Shown: positions 15,546 to 24,510, numbered from the stretch's first letter. The stretch: DNA of 41,015 nt from Acidimicrobiaceae bacterium (GCA_002729125.1 PBTQ01000044.1:1-41015), one strand, 5' to 3'. Notes: generated by a model from the letters alone, not told the origin. Numbers and translations are program-made.

Positions 15546-16295
15546 ATGCCCGTCAGGACCGAACGTCACGGTGGCGTGCTCGTCGTGCAGCTTGACCGCG
15601 ACGAGAAGCGCAACGCCATCAACGGCGAAATGACCGAATCGATCAGTGCCGCGCTCGACGCCGGCGAGGATGATCCCGCCGTCCGAGCGATCGTGATCGC
15701 CGGAGGACCGACGGTCTTCTGCGCTGGCACCGACATCGCGGAAGGGTCCGGCACGCCGACCGACCGCGGCGGGGAGTATGGCATTATCCGACGTCGCTCG
15801 ACCACGCCGATCATCGCCGCAGTCGAGGGTTCGGCCTTCGGAGGCGGCTTTGAGATCGCACTCGCCTGCCACCTGATTGTCGCGTCATCGACCGCCACCT
15901 TCGGACTGCCTGAGGTGCGGCGTGGTCTTGTCGCAACGAGTGCAGGCCTGTTCCGAGTGCCCCGGGCGATGCCCCTGAACGTGGCGAGGGAGATGTTGCT
16001 GACCGGGGATCCGGTTTCGGCGCGGCGCCTAGCCGACCTCGGTGTCGTCAACCGGGTCGTCGAGCCGGGTACGGCCGTCGCCGAGGCCGTCACACTCGCT
16101 GAACGGATCGAACACAACGCGCCGACATCGATCCGCGCCACGCTCACTGCGCTCGACGCCATCGCAGAGGACGACGATGCGGCCGGCTGGGCCGCCACCG
16201 AAGCGGCGCTGAACACGATCCTCACGAGCGAAGATCGAGAGGAAGGGCTCGCTGCGTTCTTCGAGCGCCGACCGCCCGAGTGGCCGGGGCGATGA
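15546..16295 (+). CDS. Enoyl-CoA hydratase/isomerase (crotonase) family protein
   Basis: 249 aa crotonase-fold protein. The first oxyanion-hole strand is VFCAGTDIAEG and the second EGSAFGGGFEIALACHLIVAS; then come FGLPEVRRGLVATSAGLFRVPR and REMLLTGDPVSARRLADLGVVNRVV. The usual Glu of hydratases is replaced around the GLPEVRRGL segment in a pattern seen in many actinobacterial paralogues, so hydratase, isomerase or hydrolase activity cannot be told apart. ATG 15546 is chosen because of its -10 box; an upstream in-frame start at 15483 would run through the promoter. It stands alone and converges with the DUF1214 gene with 3 nt between. Confidence 0.87.
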   Translation: MPVRTERHGGVLVVQLDRDEKRNAINGEMTESISAALDAGEDDPAVRAIVIAGGPTVFCAGTDIAEGSGTPTDRGGEYGIIRRRSTTPIIAAVEGSAFGGGFEIALACHLIVASSTATFGLPEVRRGLVATSAGLFRVPRAMPLNVAREMLLTGDPVSARRLADLGVVNRVVEPGTAVAEAVTLAERIEHNAPTSIRATLTALDAIAEDDDAAGWAATEAALNTILTSEDREEGLAAFFERRPPEWPGR

Positions 16296-16298
16296 CGC

Positions 16299-17387
16299 TC
16301 AGACGTCGATGAGTTCGATCGTCGGCGGGATGTCCTCGACGACCTGGTTGTAACGCAACCCCCAGGTGCCGTGATCGTGGTGGGCGGTCGAGATCCAGTT
16401 GCCCCAGCCCGGATCGGCGCGGCTCACGACGATTCGGACCGTGCCGTCGTCCTCGTAGCGGGCAGTGTGTTTGTTGACCGTGACGGGGAAGCGTCGGTAG
16501 TCGAGTGACTCCTCCCACATGTTGTTGAGCTGGAAGTTCCAGTAGAAGGTATCGAGCGCCGGCACGGTGATGAGGAACGCCTTGCCCTCTGGAAGATCCC
16601 AGCAGCCGTGACGGAAAAGTTGGTTCGGGTCGCCCCAGCCGCCCGGGCCATCGTCTTGGGGCAGAAACTCGAGGGTGTTCGGGTTCTCACGGAACATCAC
16701 CAGCCAGTCGAGGAAGCGTTGCACGATGCCGTGGACGTAGAAGCCGCTCATGGCGAGGCCGGTGGCGAACTCGTCGGCCGACAGTGCGTCGGGGTGCTCG
16801 GTTGGCGGGTTCAGGCACTCGATCTCGAGTTCCGAAGATCGTTCGTGCTCCCGGTCGAGGAAAAAGTTTCGGACGATGATCACCGTCGTCGCCGGAGACA
16901 TCTCTAGCCATTGTTCGCCGGGCGCGAGTTCCGGCGGTTCGACGCTGGCGATGATGTCGATCGGCCGGTCCTGGTCTGGGTCGTTGTCGGTGATGTTTCC
17001 TTGCGCACCCGGTGTCGCCGAGTTCGTTCCGTAGCCGCCCGAATATGCGCCGATGCTGAGGAAGTTGACCGTGCCGCGCGTGCCCGTAATGCGGTAGCCG
17101 TATCGAGGGTCGACCCCGACATTGCGATAGTCGGCGTCGGGATTGTCACAACCGATCTTCAGGTTGAACGGGATCGGCAGGATGAAAGGGCTAATCCGGT
17201 CGCCGTTCTCGATGAACGCCGTGAGTCCGCCACGCGCCAGCCGGCTCAGATAGCGGAAACCCTCGATGCGATCGAGGTCATCGGTGCTGTTCGCCGTGAT
17301 GAGATCGCCGGCCGACTTCAAGGCATCGCAAAAGTCCGCCCACGCCCTACCGGTGACCACGTCGTCTCGGTGCTGTTCGTCCCCCAT
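16299..17387 (-). CDS. DUF1214-domain protein
   Basis: 362 aa. The C-terminal half has the DUF1214 pattern: DTFYWNFQLNNMWEESLDYR, VNKHTARYEDDGTVRIVVSRADPGWGNWISTAHHDHGTWGLRYN. The N-terminal half contains RYGYRITGTRGTVNFLSIGAYSG. No signal peptide or membrane segment is visible. The family has no well-defined enzyme role that I know of, though members often sit among steroid or aromatic-degradation genes. Start at ATG 17387, with a TACTGT box 6 nt upstream. It follows the second molybdenum hydroxylase gene by 50 nt but has its own promoter. Confidence 0.82.
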   Translation of the reverse strand: MGDEQHRDDVVTGRAWADFCDALKSAGDLITANSTDDLDRIEGFRYLSRLARGGLTAFIENGDRISPFILPIPFNLKIGCDNPDADYRNVGVDPRYGYRITGTRGTVNFLSIGAYSGGYGTNSATPGAQGNITDNDPDQDRPIDIIASVEPPELAPGEQWLEMSPATTVIIVRNFFLDREHERSSELEIECLNPPTEHPDALSADEFATGLAMSGFYVHGIVQRFLDWLVMFRENPNTLEFLPQDDGPGGWGDPNQLFRHGCWDLPEGKAFLITVPALDTFYWNFQLNNMWEESLDYRRFPVTVNKHTARYEDDGTVRIVVSRADPGWGNWISTAHHDHGTWGLRYNQVVEDIPPTIELIDV

Positions 17388-17393
17388 GCGCCG

Positions 17394-17399
17394 ACAGTA
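17394..17399 (-). promoter_or_regulatory. Leaderless-type -10 box (TACTGT) for the DUF1214 gene
   Basis: TACTGT on the minus strand, exactly 6 nt upstream of the ATG at 17387. Confidence 0.5.
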
Positions 17400-17437
17400 C
17401 GCGTTTGCGCCGCACAGGGCACCACCGTTGTGCCGGG

Positions 17438-19684
17438 TTACTCCTTCGCAGCCCGGAGCCCGGCGAGCACCCGACTCGGGGTGAGCGGGAACGTGTTGAA
17501 CCACACGCCAGTGGCGTCGTGCACCGCCGCAGTGAGCGCCGGCGCATACGTGATGAACGGCATCTCGGCTACGCCGCGGGCACCAAACGGACCGAGCGGA
17601 TCGGCGAACTCGAGGATCTGACTGTCGACCTGCAACGGAATGTCGCCGATGCCAGGAATCAGATAGCCCGAGAACCAGGGGTTGGTGATGAAGCCGTCGG
17701 CGAGCTGAAGGTCTTCGCTCATCACGTAGCCGTGCGCCTGAACGACGGCCCCCTCGATCTGACCGCGAACAAGGGCGGGGTTGATTGCCTTGCCGACGTC
17801 GTGGGTCGACGTGACCCGGTCGACACGGATGTGGCCCGTATCGACATCGAGGGTGACCTCGATGCACTGCGCCATGTAGCCGTAGCAGAAGTTCGGTGCA
17901 CCTGCGCCAGTGACGGGATCGAGCGCCTCGGTGGGCGGCGGCGTGTACCGGAAGAAGCCGCAAGCGGGCCGGTCGCCCTCGCGCCACGCCTTCTCGGCCT
18001 CCTCGGCTGCACCGAGGATGGAATTGCCGGCCATGAACGTGAGGCGACTCGCAGACGCTGAGCCGGGGTCGCCCGAGGTGGCGGTGTCCGAGAAGTGCCC
18101 GTGGACGTCATCGAGCGCAACGCCCGTGGCATCGGACGCCATCTGACGCATGGCGAGATGAGCGCCCTGTCCGACCTCGGCACCACCGTGGAAGAGTTCG
18201 GCATGCGTCGGGGCCTCGTCGTCGGGGTCGCCGTGCAGGACGATCTCGGCCTCGCAGCGTTCAGGGAAACCGAAGGAGAAGCCGATGTTCTTGAAACCGG
18301 CGGCGAACCCTCGTCCCCTGCGCAGCGAGGTCGTGGCGGACGGCAGCGACGCAATCGGGGAGAAGGGCTCAGGGTCGGGGAGGGCCTCGTCGAGCTCGGC
18401 CTGCAGGGAACACGCGGTGATGACTTCGCGCATGCTCACCCCCTCAGGCATGACAGTTTGGGTGATGCCGTCATCGCCGTCGACCAGGGCGTTGCGAAGG
18501 CGCATCTCGACCGGATCGATCCCGAGTTCGGTGGCAAGCCGATTGACCGCCGACTCGATTGCAAAGTGGCCCTGCGGCCCACCGAAGCCTCGGAAAGCGC
18601 CGCCCGGCACAGTGGTGGTGTAGATCGCCCGGCTGTCGATACGAGCATGCGGAATGCGGTAGGCACCGGCGACCGACAGGTGGGCGTTCCCGAGCACCTT
18701 GTTGGAGGTGTAGTTGTACGCACCGGCGTCGAGGTCGACGTCGGCCTCGAGCGCCGTGATCGTGCCGTCGTGGGTCGCTCCCAGGCGGATGCGGATACGG
18801 CCCCGGTGCCGCTTGTGATGGCCGACGATCGACTCCTCACGTGACCAGCGGCAGTGGATCGGGCGATGCTCGCCGCGCTCAGCGAGGCGCATGGCGGCCA
18901 GCCCAAGCGCGATCTGGATCGACATGTCCTCCTTGCCGCCGAACGCACCACCGATCGCCTTGTAGATGATCCGGACCCGGTCCTCGGGCAGACCGAGGAC
19001 GTGAGCAACCTGTTCGCGATCCTCCGAGGTCCACTGGCCACCGATCTCGATCGTGACCCGGCCCTCGTCGTCGATAGAGGCGGTGCCGGCCTCAGGTTGG
19101 AGGTAGGCGTGTTCCTGATGCGGGACCTCGTACACCTCGTCGACGACGGCGTAGGCCAAGGCGAAGCCGAAGTCGGGATCACCCTTACGGATTCGAAGGT
19201 GGTGATAGGCGTTGGTGTCGAGCCCGTTCTCCGGGTGGACCAGTGGGGCCCCGGGAGCGAGCGCAGAGTCGATGGTGTCGACGAGCGGAAGGTCCTCCCA
19301 CTCGACCTCGATCGACGCGGCGCCGGCGGTGGCGGCGGTGCGCGTCTCGGCGATCACGACGGCGATCTGATCGGCCTCCCAGCGGCTAATCGCAGCGTCG
19401 ACGGCAGCGGCACCCGTGTGGTCGACCCCCACTAGCGCAGGTTGGTCGCGCATGGTGAGGCCGTACTCGTTCACGGGCGCGTCGGCAGCGGTGATGATGT
19501 CGACGACGCCGGGCACCGCAAGCGCAGCGTCGGTCGACATCGACAGCATCCGGGCGTGAGCCCGGCCCGAGAAGACGACAACGGCGTGCAATGCTCCGGC
19601 TGGAACGGCATCGCCTGCGTATTCGATCGACCCGTCGGTCTTGGCGGCGGCGTCGTGGCGGAGTGGGGACTGACCGACGCTCAT
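17438..19684 (-). CDS. Molybdenum hydroxylase, molybdopterin-binding large subunit
   Basis: 748 aa xanthine dehydrogenase-family large subunit. The N-terminal a/b-hammerhead domain (DGSIEYAGDAVPAGALHAVVVFSGRAHARM) is followed by Mo-cofactor motifs IGGAFGGKEDM, PGGAFRGFGGPQGHFAIE, GGAEVGQGAHLAMRQ, GSASASR and the C-terminal GARGVAEMPF with the catalytic Glu. It uses a separate FAD/[2Fe-2S] partner encoded immediately upstream; the partner's TGA overlaps this ATG (ATGA), which fixes the start. The substrate is unknown. The pair is separate from the XdhD-like gene at 8720 and its sequence is clearly different, so this is not a recent duplicate. Confidence 0.93.
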   Translation of the reverse strand: MSVGQSPLRHDAAAKTDGSIEYAGDAVPAGALHAVVVFSGRAHARMLSMSTDAALAVPGVVDIITAADAPVNEYGLTMRDQPALVGVDHTGAAAVDAAISRWEADQIAVVIAETRTAATAGAASIEVEWEDLPLVDTIDSALAPGAPLVHPENGLDTNAYHHLRIRKGDPDFGFALAYAVVDEVYEVPHQEHAYLQPEAGTASIDDEGRVTIEIGGQWTSEDREQVAHVLGLPEDRVRIIYKAIGGAFGGKEDMSIQIALGLAAMRLAERGEHRPIHCRWSREESIVGHHKRHRGRIRIRLGATHDGTITALEADVDLDAGAYNYTSNKVLGNAHLSVAGAYRIPHARIDSRAIYTTTVPGGAFRGFGGPQGHFAIESAVNRLATELGIDPVEMRLRNALVDGDDGITQTVMPEGVSMREVITACSLQAELDEALPDPEPFSPIASLPSATTSLRRGRGFAAGFKNIGFSFGFPERCEAEIVLHGDPDDEAPTHAELFHGGAEVGQGAHLAMRQMASDATGVALDDVHGHFSDTATSGDPGSASASRLTFMAGNSILGAAEEAEKAWREGDRPACGFFRYTPPPTEALDPVTGAGAPNFCYGYMAQCIEVTLDVDTGHIRVDRVTSTHDVGKAINPALVRGQIEGAVVQAHGYVMSEDLQLADGFITNPWFSGYLIPGIGDIPLQVDSQILEFADPLGPFGARGVAEMPFITYAPALTAAVHDATGVWFNTFPLTPSRVLAGLRAAKE

Positions 19685-21153
19685 CCGAACACGCTCTTGT
19701 CGAGCTCGACCGGCACGACACTGGCCCGGCGCACCGCCTGCATGATCGGGTAATAGCCGGTGCAACGGCACAGGTTGCCGGAGAGCCCGACCCGGATGTC
19801 GTCGTTGGTCGGATCGTGGATCTCGCCCAGGAGGCTGGCCGACGCCACGATGAAGCCTGGGATGCAGAACCCGCACTGCACCGCGAATTCATCGACGAAC
19901 GCCTGCTGGATTGCGTGCGGAGTGCCATCGGGGTCGGCCATGCTCTCGACCGTCGCAACGCTGTGGCCGTCGACCTGAGCGGCCGGTACGAGGCACGCCA
20001 TGACGGCATCACCATCAAGCTGCACGGTGCAGGCACCACACTCGCCCTCAGCGCAACCCTCCTTGGTTCCTGTCAGTCCGGCCTCGTCGCGCAACCAGTC
20101 GAGCAGGGTCGCCGAGGCGGCGTGCCCGCCACTCACCGGCGCGCCGTTGAGCATCACCTGGATCTCGGAGTTGTCGTCGACTGCTCGCCGCTCGCTGGTG
20201 CCGAGCGGCATGTCGCCGACCAGGCACGGCACCCGGCCCGGCCACTGGTGGTCGGTCGAGCCGGTGCGAATGGCGTCGAGCGATCGACGGACAAGGGTCG
20301 GGACGAGGGCGGAGCGGTATGCGGCGGTGGCGCGCACATCGTCGAGCGGTGTCACCGCCGCGGCAGCGATCTCGGCGCAGGCAGCGATCGACGTTTCGCC
20401 GAGCGCTCGACCGATGAGCGCCTCTGCAGCGTCGTGGAGCACTTCGACGCGGGCGGCGACCGAACCGATCGCGATGCGAGCGTCGCGAACGACGCCGTCG
20501 TCAGCACGGTCGACGACGATCCCGAGGTGAACGACCGAGATGGCCTGGGCGGCGCGGTTGCCGAGCTTGGCCCAGATCCCCGACTCGGAGTCACCGAGTG
20601 TCGGGAACTCGATCGCCGTGATGAGCTCTCCCGGTTGTAGGACGGTTGAACGGAATCCGGTGAAGAAGTCATCGAGACGCACCGTCCGTTCGGCGCCGTT
20701 GCTCGAGATGACGACCATCGCATCAAGCGCGAGCAGCGCCGAAATCGTGTCGTTGGCCGGGCTTGCGGTGGCGATGTTGCCGGCGATCGTGGCCCGGTTG
20801 CGAAGCTGCGGCGACCCGATTTCCAGACAGGCCTGGGCGAGCGGGAGCGCAACCACCGGAAGCTCGGGATGCCCGGCGACGTCGTTGTGGGTTGTGAGTG
20901 CGCCGAGCCGGACAATGCCGTCGGTGATGGTGATCCCTCGCAGTTCACGGATCGGGGTCAGATCGAGGAGGGTCACCGGCTCGCCAGGGCCGCCACGGTG
21001 CAAGTCAAGCAGGAGATCGGTGCCGCCGGCGACCGGAATGATCGAAGGATCGTCGGTGAGCGCGACGAGCGCCTCCGAGAGGGTCGGAAAGCGCAGAACG
21101 AGTTCGACGTGACGTCCCGGACGTTGAACGGGGTGTAGAGACTCGGCCGCCAT
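19681..21153 (-). CDS. FAD-binding and [2Fe-2S] subunit of molybdenum hydroxylase, domains in FAD-then-FeS order
   Basis: 490 aa electron-transfer subunit. Residues about 15-300 are a CoxM-type FAD domain (PVAGGTDLLLDLH at 40-52; LRNRATIAGNIATASPANDT at 117-136; FTGFRSTVLQPGELI). Residues about 330-480 are a CoxS-type ferredoxin with cluster ligands Cys367, Cys372, Cys375, Cys387 and Cys427, Cys430, Cys462, Cys464. In the familiar bacterial XdhA the [2Fe-2S] part comes first, so the order here is reversed. All eight cysteines are present. Start at ATG 21153, with a TACACT box 6 nt upstream. Coupled to the Mo subunit by an ATGA overlap. Confidence 0.92.
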   Translation of the reverse strand: MAAESLHPVQRPGRHVELVLRFPTLSEALVALTDDPSIIPVAGGTDLLLDLHRGGPGEPVTLLDLTPIRELRGITITDGIVRLGALTTHNDVAGHPELPVVALPLAQACLEIGSPQLRNRATIAGNIATASPANDTISALLALDAMVVISSNGAERTVRLDDFFTGFRSTVLQPGELITAIEFPTLGDSESGIWAKLGNRAAQAISVVHLGIVVDRADDGVVRDARIAIGSVAARVEVLHDAAEALIGRALGETSIAACAEIAAAAVTPLDDVRATAAYRSALVPTLVRRSLDAIRTGSTDHQWPGRVPCLVGDMPLGTSERRAVDDNSEIQVMLNGAPVSGGHAASATLLDWLRDEAGLTGTKEGCAEGECGACTVQLDGDAVMACLVPAAQVDGHSVATVESMADPDGTPHAIQQAFVDEFAVQCGFCIPGFIVASASLLGEIHDPTNDDIRVGLSGNLCRCTGYYPIMQAVRRASVVPVELDKSVFG

Positions 21154-21159
21154 CGGCTG

Positions 21160-21165
21160 AGTGTA
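21160..21165 (-). promoter_or_regulatory. Leaderless-type -10 box (TACACT) for the FAD/[2Fe-2S] subunit gene
   Basis: TACACT on the minus strand, exactly 6 nt upstream of the ATG at 21153. Confidence 0.5.
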
Positions 21166-21264
21166 AACCCGGCTTCCGCTCCGGGTGAATGCGGAGCGGT
21201 GCAACGATATGGAGCCTGATGCGCCGGTTCCCGTTTCCCAGTGATCCCGTGCCACCATCTCACC

Positions 21265-22497
21265 GTGTTGTTGCGCCGACCGTTCTCGTTTGTCCTTGTT
21301 CTCGCGGTGGTCACTGCTGCCTGCGGCGGGGACGAGGCGACCGATACCGGCGCCGTCGACAGCGGCGAGGCGGCAGCAGTGACCACCACAGCGCTGCCTG
21401 AGATGACCACCACGACGACTGCGCCTGAAACAACGACCACCACGACCACCGAAGTGCCGCTTCCGGTGATCGCACCGGTTGGCGACGGCCCGTACGGAGT
21501 CGGGACGCAGTCGATCACAGTCGCCGCCGACCACCGTGGATTCGAGTTGACCGTCGACGTCTGGTTCCCGCTCGCTGATGGCGCCACCGCTGACCCGGCT
21601 CGCTACGCCTTCGTCACCGGCGATTACTACGACTCGCGGCGAGCACTCGCTGCCGGCTTCGACCAGGCGTCGGACGACGGGCCGTTCCCGATGGTCGTCT
21701 ACTCCCACGGGTCGGGAGGTCTCCGCTTCATTCACTCCGACTACACCGAGACCCTCGCCAGCCACGGGTACGTCGTCGTCGCCCCCGACCATGCGGGAAA
21801 CACCGCCGTCGAGCGGGTGCTCGGCAACGCCGACCCGAGCGACGTCATCGCCTACAACCGCCCGCTCGACGTGATCGCCGTGATCGACGGTGCCCTCGCC
21901 GACCGTTCCGTCGGTCCACTGGTCGATGCCGAATCGATCGCCGTCACCGGCCACAGCTTCGGTGGCTTTACGACTTACGCCGTTGCGGCAGGCACCGACA
22001 ACCCCAACGGGGTCACGCCGGTCGATCCCCGGGTCGATGCCCTCATCCCGCTGGCTCCCGCCGTCGGCGACGGTGGCGATGATGGGCTTCTGAGCGACGC
22101 CGATCTCGCGTCGATCGAACTTCCGACCCTCATCATCGTCGGGACCGACGACTCGACAACGCCGGTCGACCCGAACGTCGAGACCGCGTGGTCCTCCAGC
22201 TCGGCGAGCCCGCACTACCGAGTCGAGCTCGTTGCGGCCGAGCACCAGTCGTTCACCGACCTGTGCGACTACCTCGACGTGCTGGTCGATCGAGAGGATG
22301 CAACCCCACTCGTCGTCGACGTCATCACCGAGATGAGCGCGGAGGGCTGCTCGCCGGACGACATGCCGATCGAACGGGTGAAGGCGCTCACGAACACCTT
22401 CGCCGTGTCGTTCTTCGAGTCAGTGTTCCGAGGCGGCGTGATGATCACCGACGAGACCAACGTGATCCCTGACGACGTCATTTTCGACGCCAAGTAG
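21265..22497 (+). CDS. Secreted lipoprotein alpha/beta hydrolase, PAF-acetylhydrolase-like
   Basis: About 410 aa. The GTG at 21265 gives a tidy lipoprotein signal (MLLRRPFSFVLVLAVVTAAC) with Cys followed by GG; a CACCAT sequence lies 6 nt before it. An in-frame GTG at 21241 would add eight residues. A Thr-rich linker follows, then an alpha/beta hydrolase with PMVVYSHGSGGLRF (oxyanion region), VVVAPDHAGNT, the nucleophile elbow VTGHSFGGFTT, VGTDDSTTPV (acid) and AEHQSFTDL (His). This layout fits dienelactone hydrolase/PAF-acetylhydrolase-type esterases. The linker style resembles that of the lipoprotein at 4222. Substrate unknown. Confidence 0.87.
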   Translation: MLLRRPFSFVLVLAVVTAACGGDEATDTGAVDSGEAAAVTTTALPEMTTTTTAPETTTTTTTEVPLPVIAPVGDGPYGVGTQSITVAADHRGFELTVDVWFPLADGATADPARYAFVTGDYYDSRRALAAGFDQASDDGPFPMVVYSHGSGGLRFIHSDYTETLASHGYVVVAPDHAGNTAVERVLGNADPSDVIAYNRPLDVIAVIDGALADRSVGPLVDAESIAVTGHSFGGFTTYAVAAGTDNPNGVTPVDPRVDALIPLAPAVGDGGDDGLLSDADLASIELPTLIIVGTDDSTTPVDPNVETAWSSSSASPHYRVELVAAEHQSFTDLCDYLDVLVDREDATPLVVDVITEMSAEGCSPDDMPIERVKALTNTFAVSFFESVFRGGVMITDETNVIPDDVIFDAK

Positions 22498-22505
22498 CGC
22501 AGGGG

Positions 22506-23491
22506 TCAGCGAGCCCGCTTCGCTGCGGGCAGCCGCCGCCGGTGGGCAGCCGTGGCCTGTTCACCCTCTTCGGTGCCGTCGTGCCAGGCCTTGATCGCGC
22601 TATCGAGCGGTGACTCCGGCCCGCCGTAGTTGCACTCGATGAAGCGGTGGTGAAGTTGGTGGAAGAAGTCGCCCAACTCGAAGCGGTAGCCGCCGGGGAA
22701 CCGCAAGGCGTCGTGACCGGTGTGGCTCATCGGCGCGCCGAGGGAGTGATGCATCGTCGCGAACAGGAAGTGCACGGATGTGCAAGCAGCACGAGGAACA
22801 GCAGCACATCCGCATAGAGGACGACCTATTCGAGCAGGTGCATCGCAAGGCCTGACCACGGGCCGACATTGACGTTCTTGTGGTGCCACGAGCGCACGTG
22901 GGTGTAGGCGGGACCTCGGTGAAGTGGCCAGTGCGTGACTGAGAAGTACGCGATCGACCACACCGGAACGATGAGGAAGAGCAGGACGAACCAGATCAGG
23001 CTTTCGTTCCAGGTGATCATCGGCGCGATGTCATTGGCGTAGGCCTACCAGCCGACTGACTCCCACAGCATGCCGATGAGCATCGCCGACACGAGGGTCA
23101 AGGCGAGGTTGTCCTTCACCTGGTCGTCGAAGAGGAAGAGCCGCTTGTTCTTACCCATCGGCCGGGTGTCGTAGCGGAGGTCCTGTCGCGCCCTCCGCGT
23201 CCACAGCCACCAGTGCAATGCGCCGGCGATGACGGCGACGAGAACGATGTTGCGAATCCAGGTCTACGCCATCCAGCCAAAGGCGAACGATTCGGCCTTG
23301 GCGAGATCGGGTGCAGCGAACTCCCAGATACCCCACGCGACGATCAACATGAACGCCCGCGTGCCCAAAGGCGACCACGTGCGCATCAGATGCGTGCCGA
23401 CTGCGACCGGATTCAGCGTGCGGTAGAAGGCAGCCGGTCGCAGTGGAAGATCGGGCGTGACCTACCAACGGGTTGCTGCGGTGTCTCCCAT
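22506..23491 (-). pseudogene. Sterol desaturase/fatty acid hydroxylase family gene broken by four TAG codons and one frameshift
   Basis: Read on the minus strand from ATG 23491 (MGDTAATRW), one frame gives a fatty-acid-hydroxylase-superfamily membrane protein of about 328 residues: VTPDLPLRPAAFYRTLNP, FMLIVAWGIWEFAAP, IVLVAVIAGALHWWLW, SLIWFVLLFLIVPVWS, then HWPLHRG, HVRSWHHKNVNVGPWSGLAMH, and after a frameshift HFLFATMHHSLGAPMSHTGHD and FFHQLHHRFIECNYG. The His-rich iron-binding boxes are all kept. In-frame stops lie at 23462-23464, 23264-23266, 23045-23047 and 22826-22828, all TAG; one base seems to be missing near 22775. No good promoter is seen upstream. It may be a recent pseudogene, sequencing error, or read-through/editing; see findings. 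Confidence 0.8.
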
Positions 23492-23504
23492 TGGCCGCGA
23501 TCGC

Positions 23505-23510
23505 TACCGT
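23505..23510 (+). promoter_or_regulatory. Leaderless-type -10 box (TACCGT) for the SDR gene
   Basis: TACCGT, exactly 6 nt before the ATG at 23517. Confidence 0.5.
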
Positions 23511-23516
23511 CGGCGG

Positions 23517-24302
23517 ATGGATCTGTCTTCGGCTCGTGCTCTGATCACCGGTGCGTCTCGAGGTATCGGCCTGGAGATCGCCCGCACGCTCCACGCACAG
23601 GGCGCAACGATCATCGGGACGGCCCGGAGTGAGGCATCGATCGCGACCGCTGTCGAGGAACTCGACATGATCCCGGTCGTCGGCGATTTCAACGACGCCG
23701 CTATGGCCGACCGTGTCATCGACGAGGCGTTGACCCACGGTCCGATCGACGTCCTTATCAACAACGCCGGCATCGAGATCTTCGGTCAGGTCGCCGAGCA
23801 GGATCCCGACGATCTCCGCGCCGTCATCGGCGTCAACCTCGAGGTGCCGATCACGCTCACCCACCATGTCCTGCCCCACATGCTCGAACGGGGGAGCGGG
23901 CGCATCGTCAATATCTCCTCCATGGCATCGGTCGTGAGTTCGCCGGGTTGGTCGACCTATTCGGCCTCGAAGGCCGGGCTCTCGTCGTTCTCTCGCTCCC
24001 TCAAGACCGAACTCGCCGGAACCGGAGTGGGAGTGACGGTGGTGGAGATCGGGTTCGTGCAGACCGACATGCTCGATGATTTGCGCAGCAACGACTTCGT
24101 GAAGGCCAGCTTCGATCGCTACAAGCGCCTCGGGCTCGCCCGAATCATGGCGGCCGACGAGGTGGCGTCGGCGATCGCCACCGCAATCGAGAAGGAACGC
24201 GACTACGTCCGACTTCCGAAGCGCAGCATTGCGATGTCGATGATCGCCAACGCCCCGCGCCGCTTTGCCGAGCTCGTCCAGAAGGGCGTACCGACGGCGT
24301 AG
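23517..24302 (+). CDS. Short-chain dehydrogenase/reductase
   Basis: 261 aa classical SDR. Cofactor motif TGASRGIG (residues 11-18), NNAGIEIFG, catalytic Ser in NISSMASVVSS, and YSASK as the Tyr/Lys pair, followed by VEIGFVQTDM. It has no long insert after the second strand, so it does not look like a mycofactocin-bound SDR although it directly precedes mftA. Start at ATG 23517, supported by the -10 box; the longer in-frame start at 23457 would read through the promoter. It ends 63 nt before mftA. Substrate unknown. Confidence 0.87.
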   Translation: MDLSSARALITGASRGIGLEIARTLHAQGATIIGTARSEASIATAVEELDMIPVVGDFNDAAMADRVIDEALTHGPIDVLINNAGIEIFGQVAEQDPDDLRAVIGVNLEVPITLTHHVLPHMLERGSGRIVNISSMASVVSSPGWSTYSASKAGLSSFSRSLKTELAGTGVGVTVVEIGFVQTDMLDDLRSNDFVKASFDRYKRLGLARIMAADEVASAIATAIEKERDYVRLPKRSIAMSMIANAPRRFAELVQKGVPTA

Positions 24303-24331
24303 GCGAATCGCCGCTCGTCGGACTCGCCGCC

Positions 24332-24337
24332 TACAGT
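24332..24337 (+). promoter_or_regulatory. Possible -10 box (TACAGT) for mftA
   Basis: TACAGT about 28 nt before the mftA ATG. A start of transcription near 24344 would give a short leader that includes the GAGGAGGA ribosome-binding site at 24355-24362. Confidence 0.35.
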
Positions 24338-24365
24338 GGGCGTCGCACCACCTTGAGGAGGACCC

Positions 24366-24500
24366 ATGGAGCCGACCGAGCTCATCGACGCATCCGACAC
24401 CAACGCCGTCGAGGTCCCGACGGGCGACGACACGGAACTCGTCGAGGAAGAACTGCTCGTCGAGGAGATCTCCATCGACGGCATGTGCGGCGTCTACTGA
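24366..24500 (+). CDS. mftA: Mycofactocin precursor peptide MftA
   Basis: 44-residue ribosomal peptide whose C-terminus ends in the mycofactocin signature ISIDGMCGVY. The last Val-Tyr pair is what MftC decarboxylates and crosslinks and what becomes the redox cofactor after MftE and MftD act. The leader is acidic (DDTELVEEELLVEE), as expected for the part bound by MftB. At 44 aa it is longer than the roughly 30-residue mycobacterial form. The gene has a strong ribosome-binding site (GAGGAGGA, 24355-24362), consistent with a need for high precursor output. It is followed 10 nt later by mftB. The C-terminal match leaves little doubt. Confidence 0.96.
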   Translation: MEPTELIDASDTNAVEVPTGDDTELVEEELLVEEISIDGMCGVY

Positions 24501-24510
24501 TCCGGCGTTC

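Noticed and set aside
22506-23491. Genome-wide recoding of TAG as a sense codon
   Set aside because: TAG ends several sound genes here (amidohydrolase at 6876, SsnA-like at 7621, alpha/beta hydrolase at 22497, SDR at 24302). Any read-through would have to be local.
23517-24302. SDR before mftA as a mycofactocin-dependent enzyme
   Set aside because: It has no insert after the second strand and a normal exchangeable-cofactor pattern. Proximity alone is not enough.
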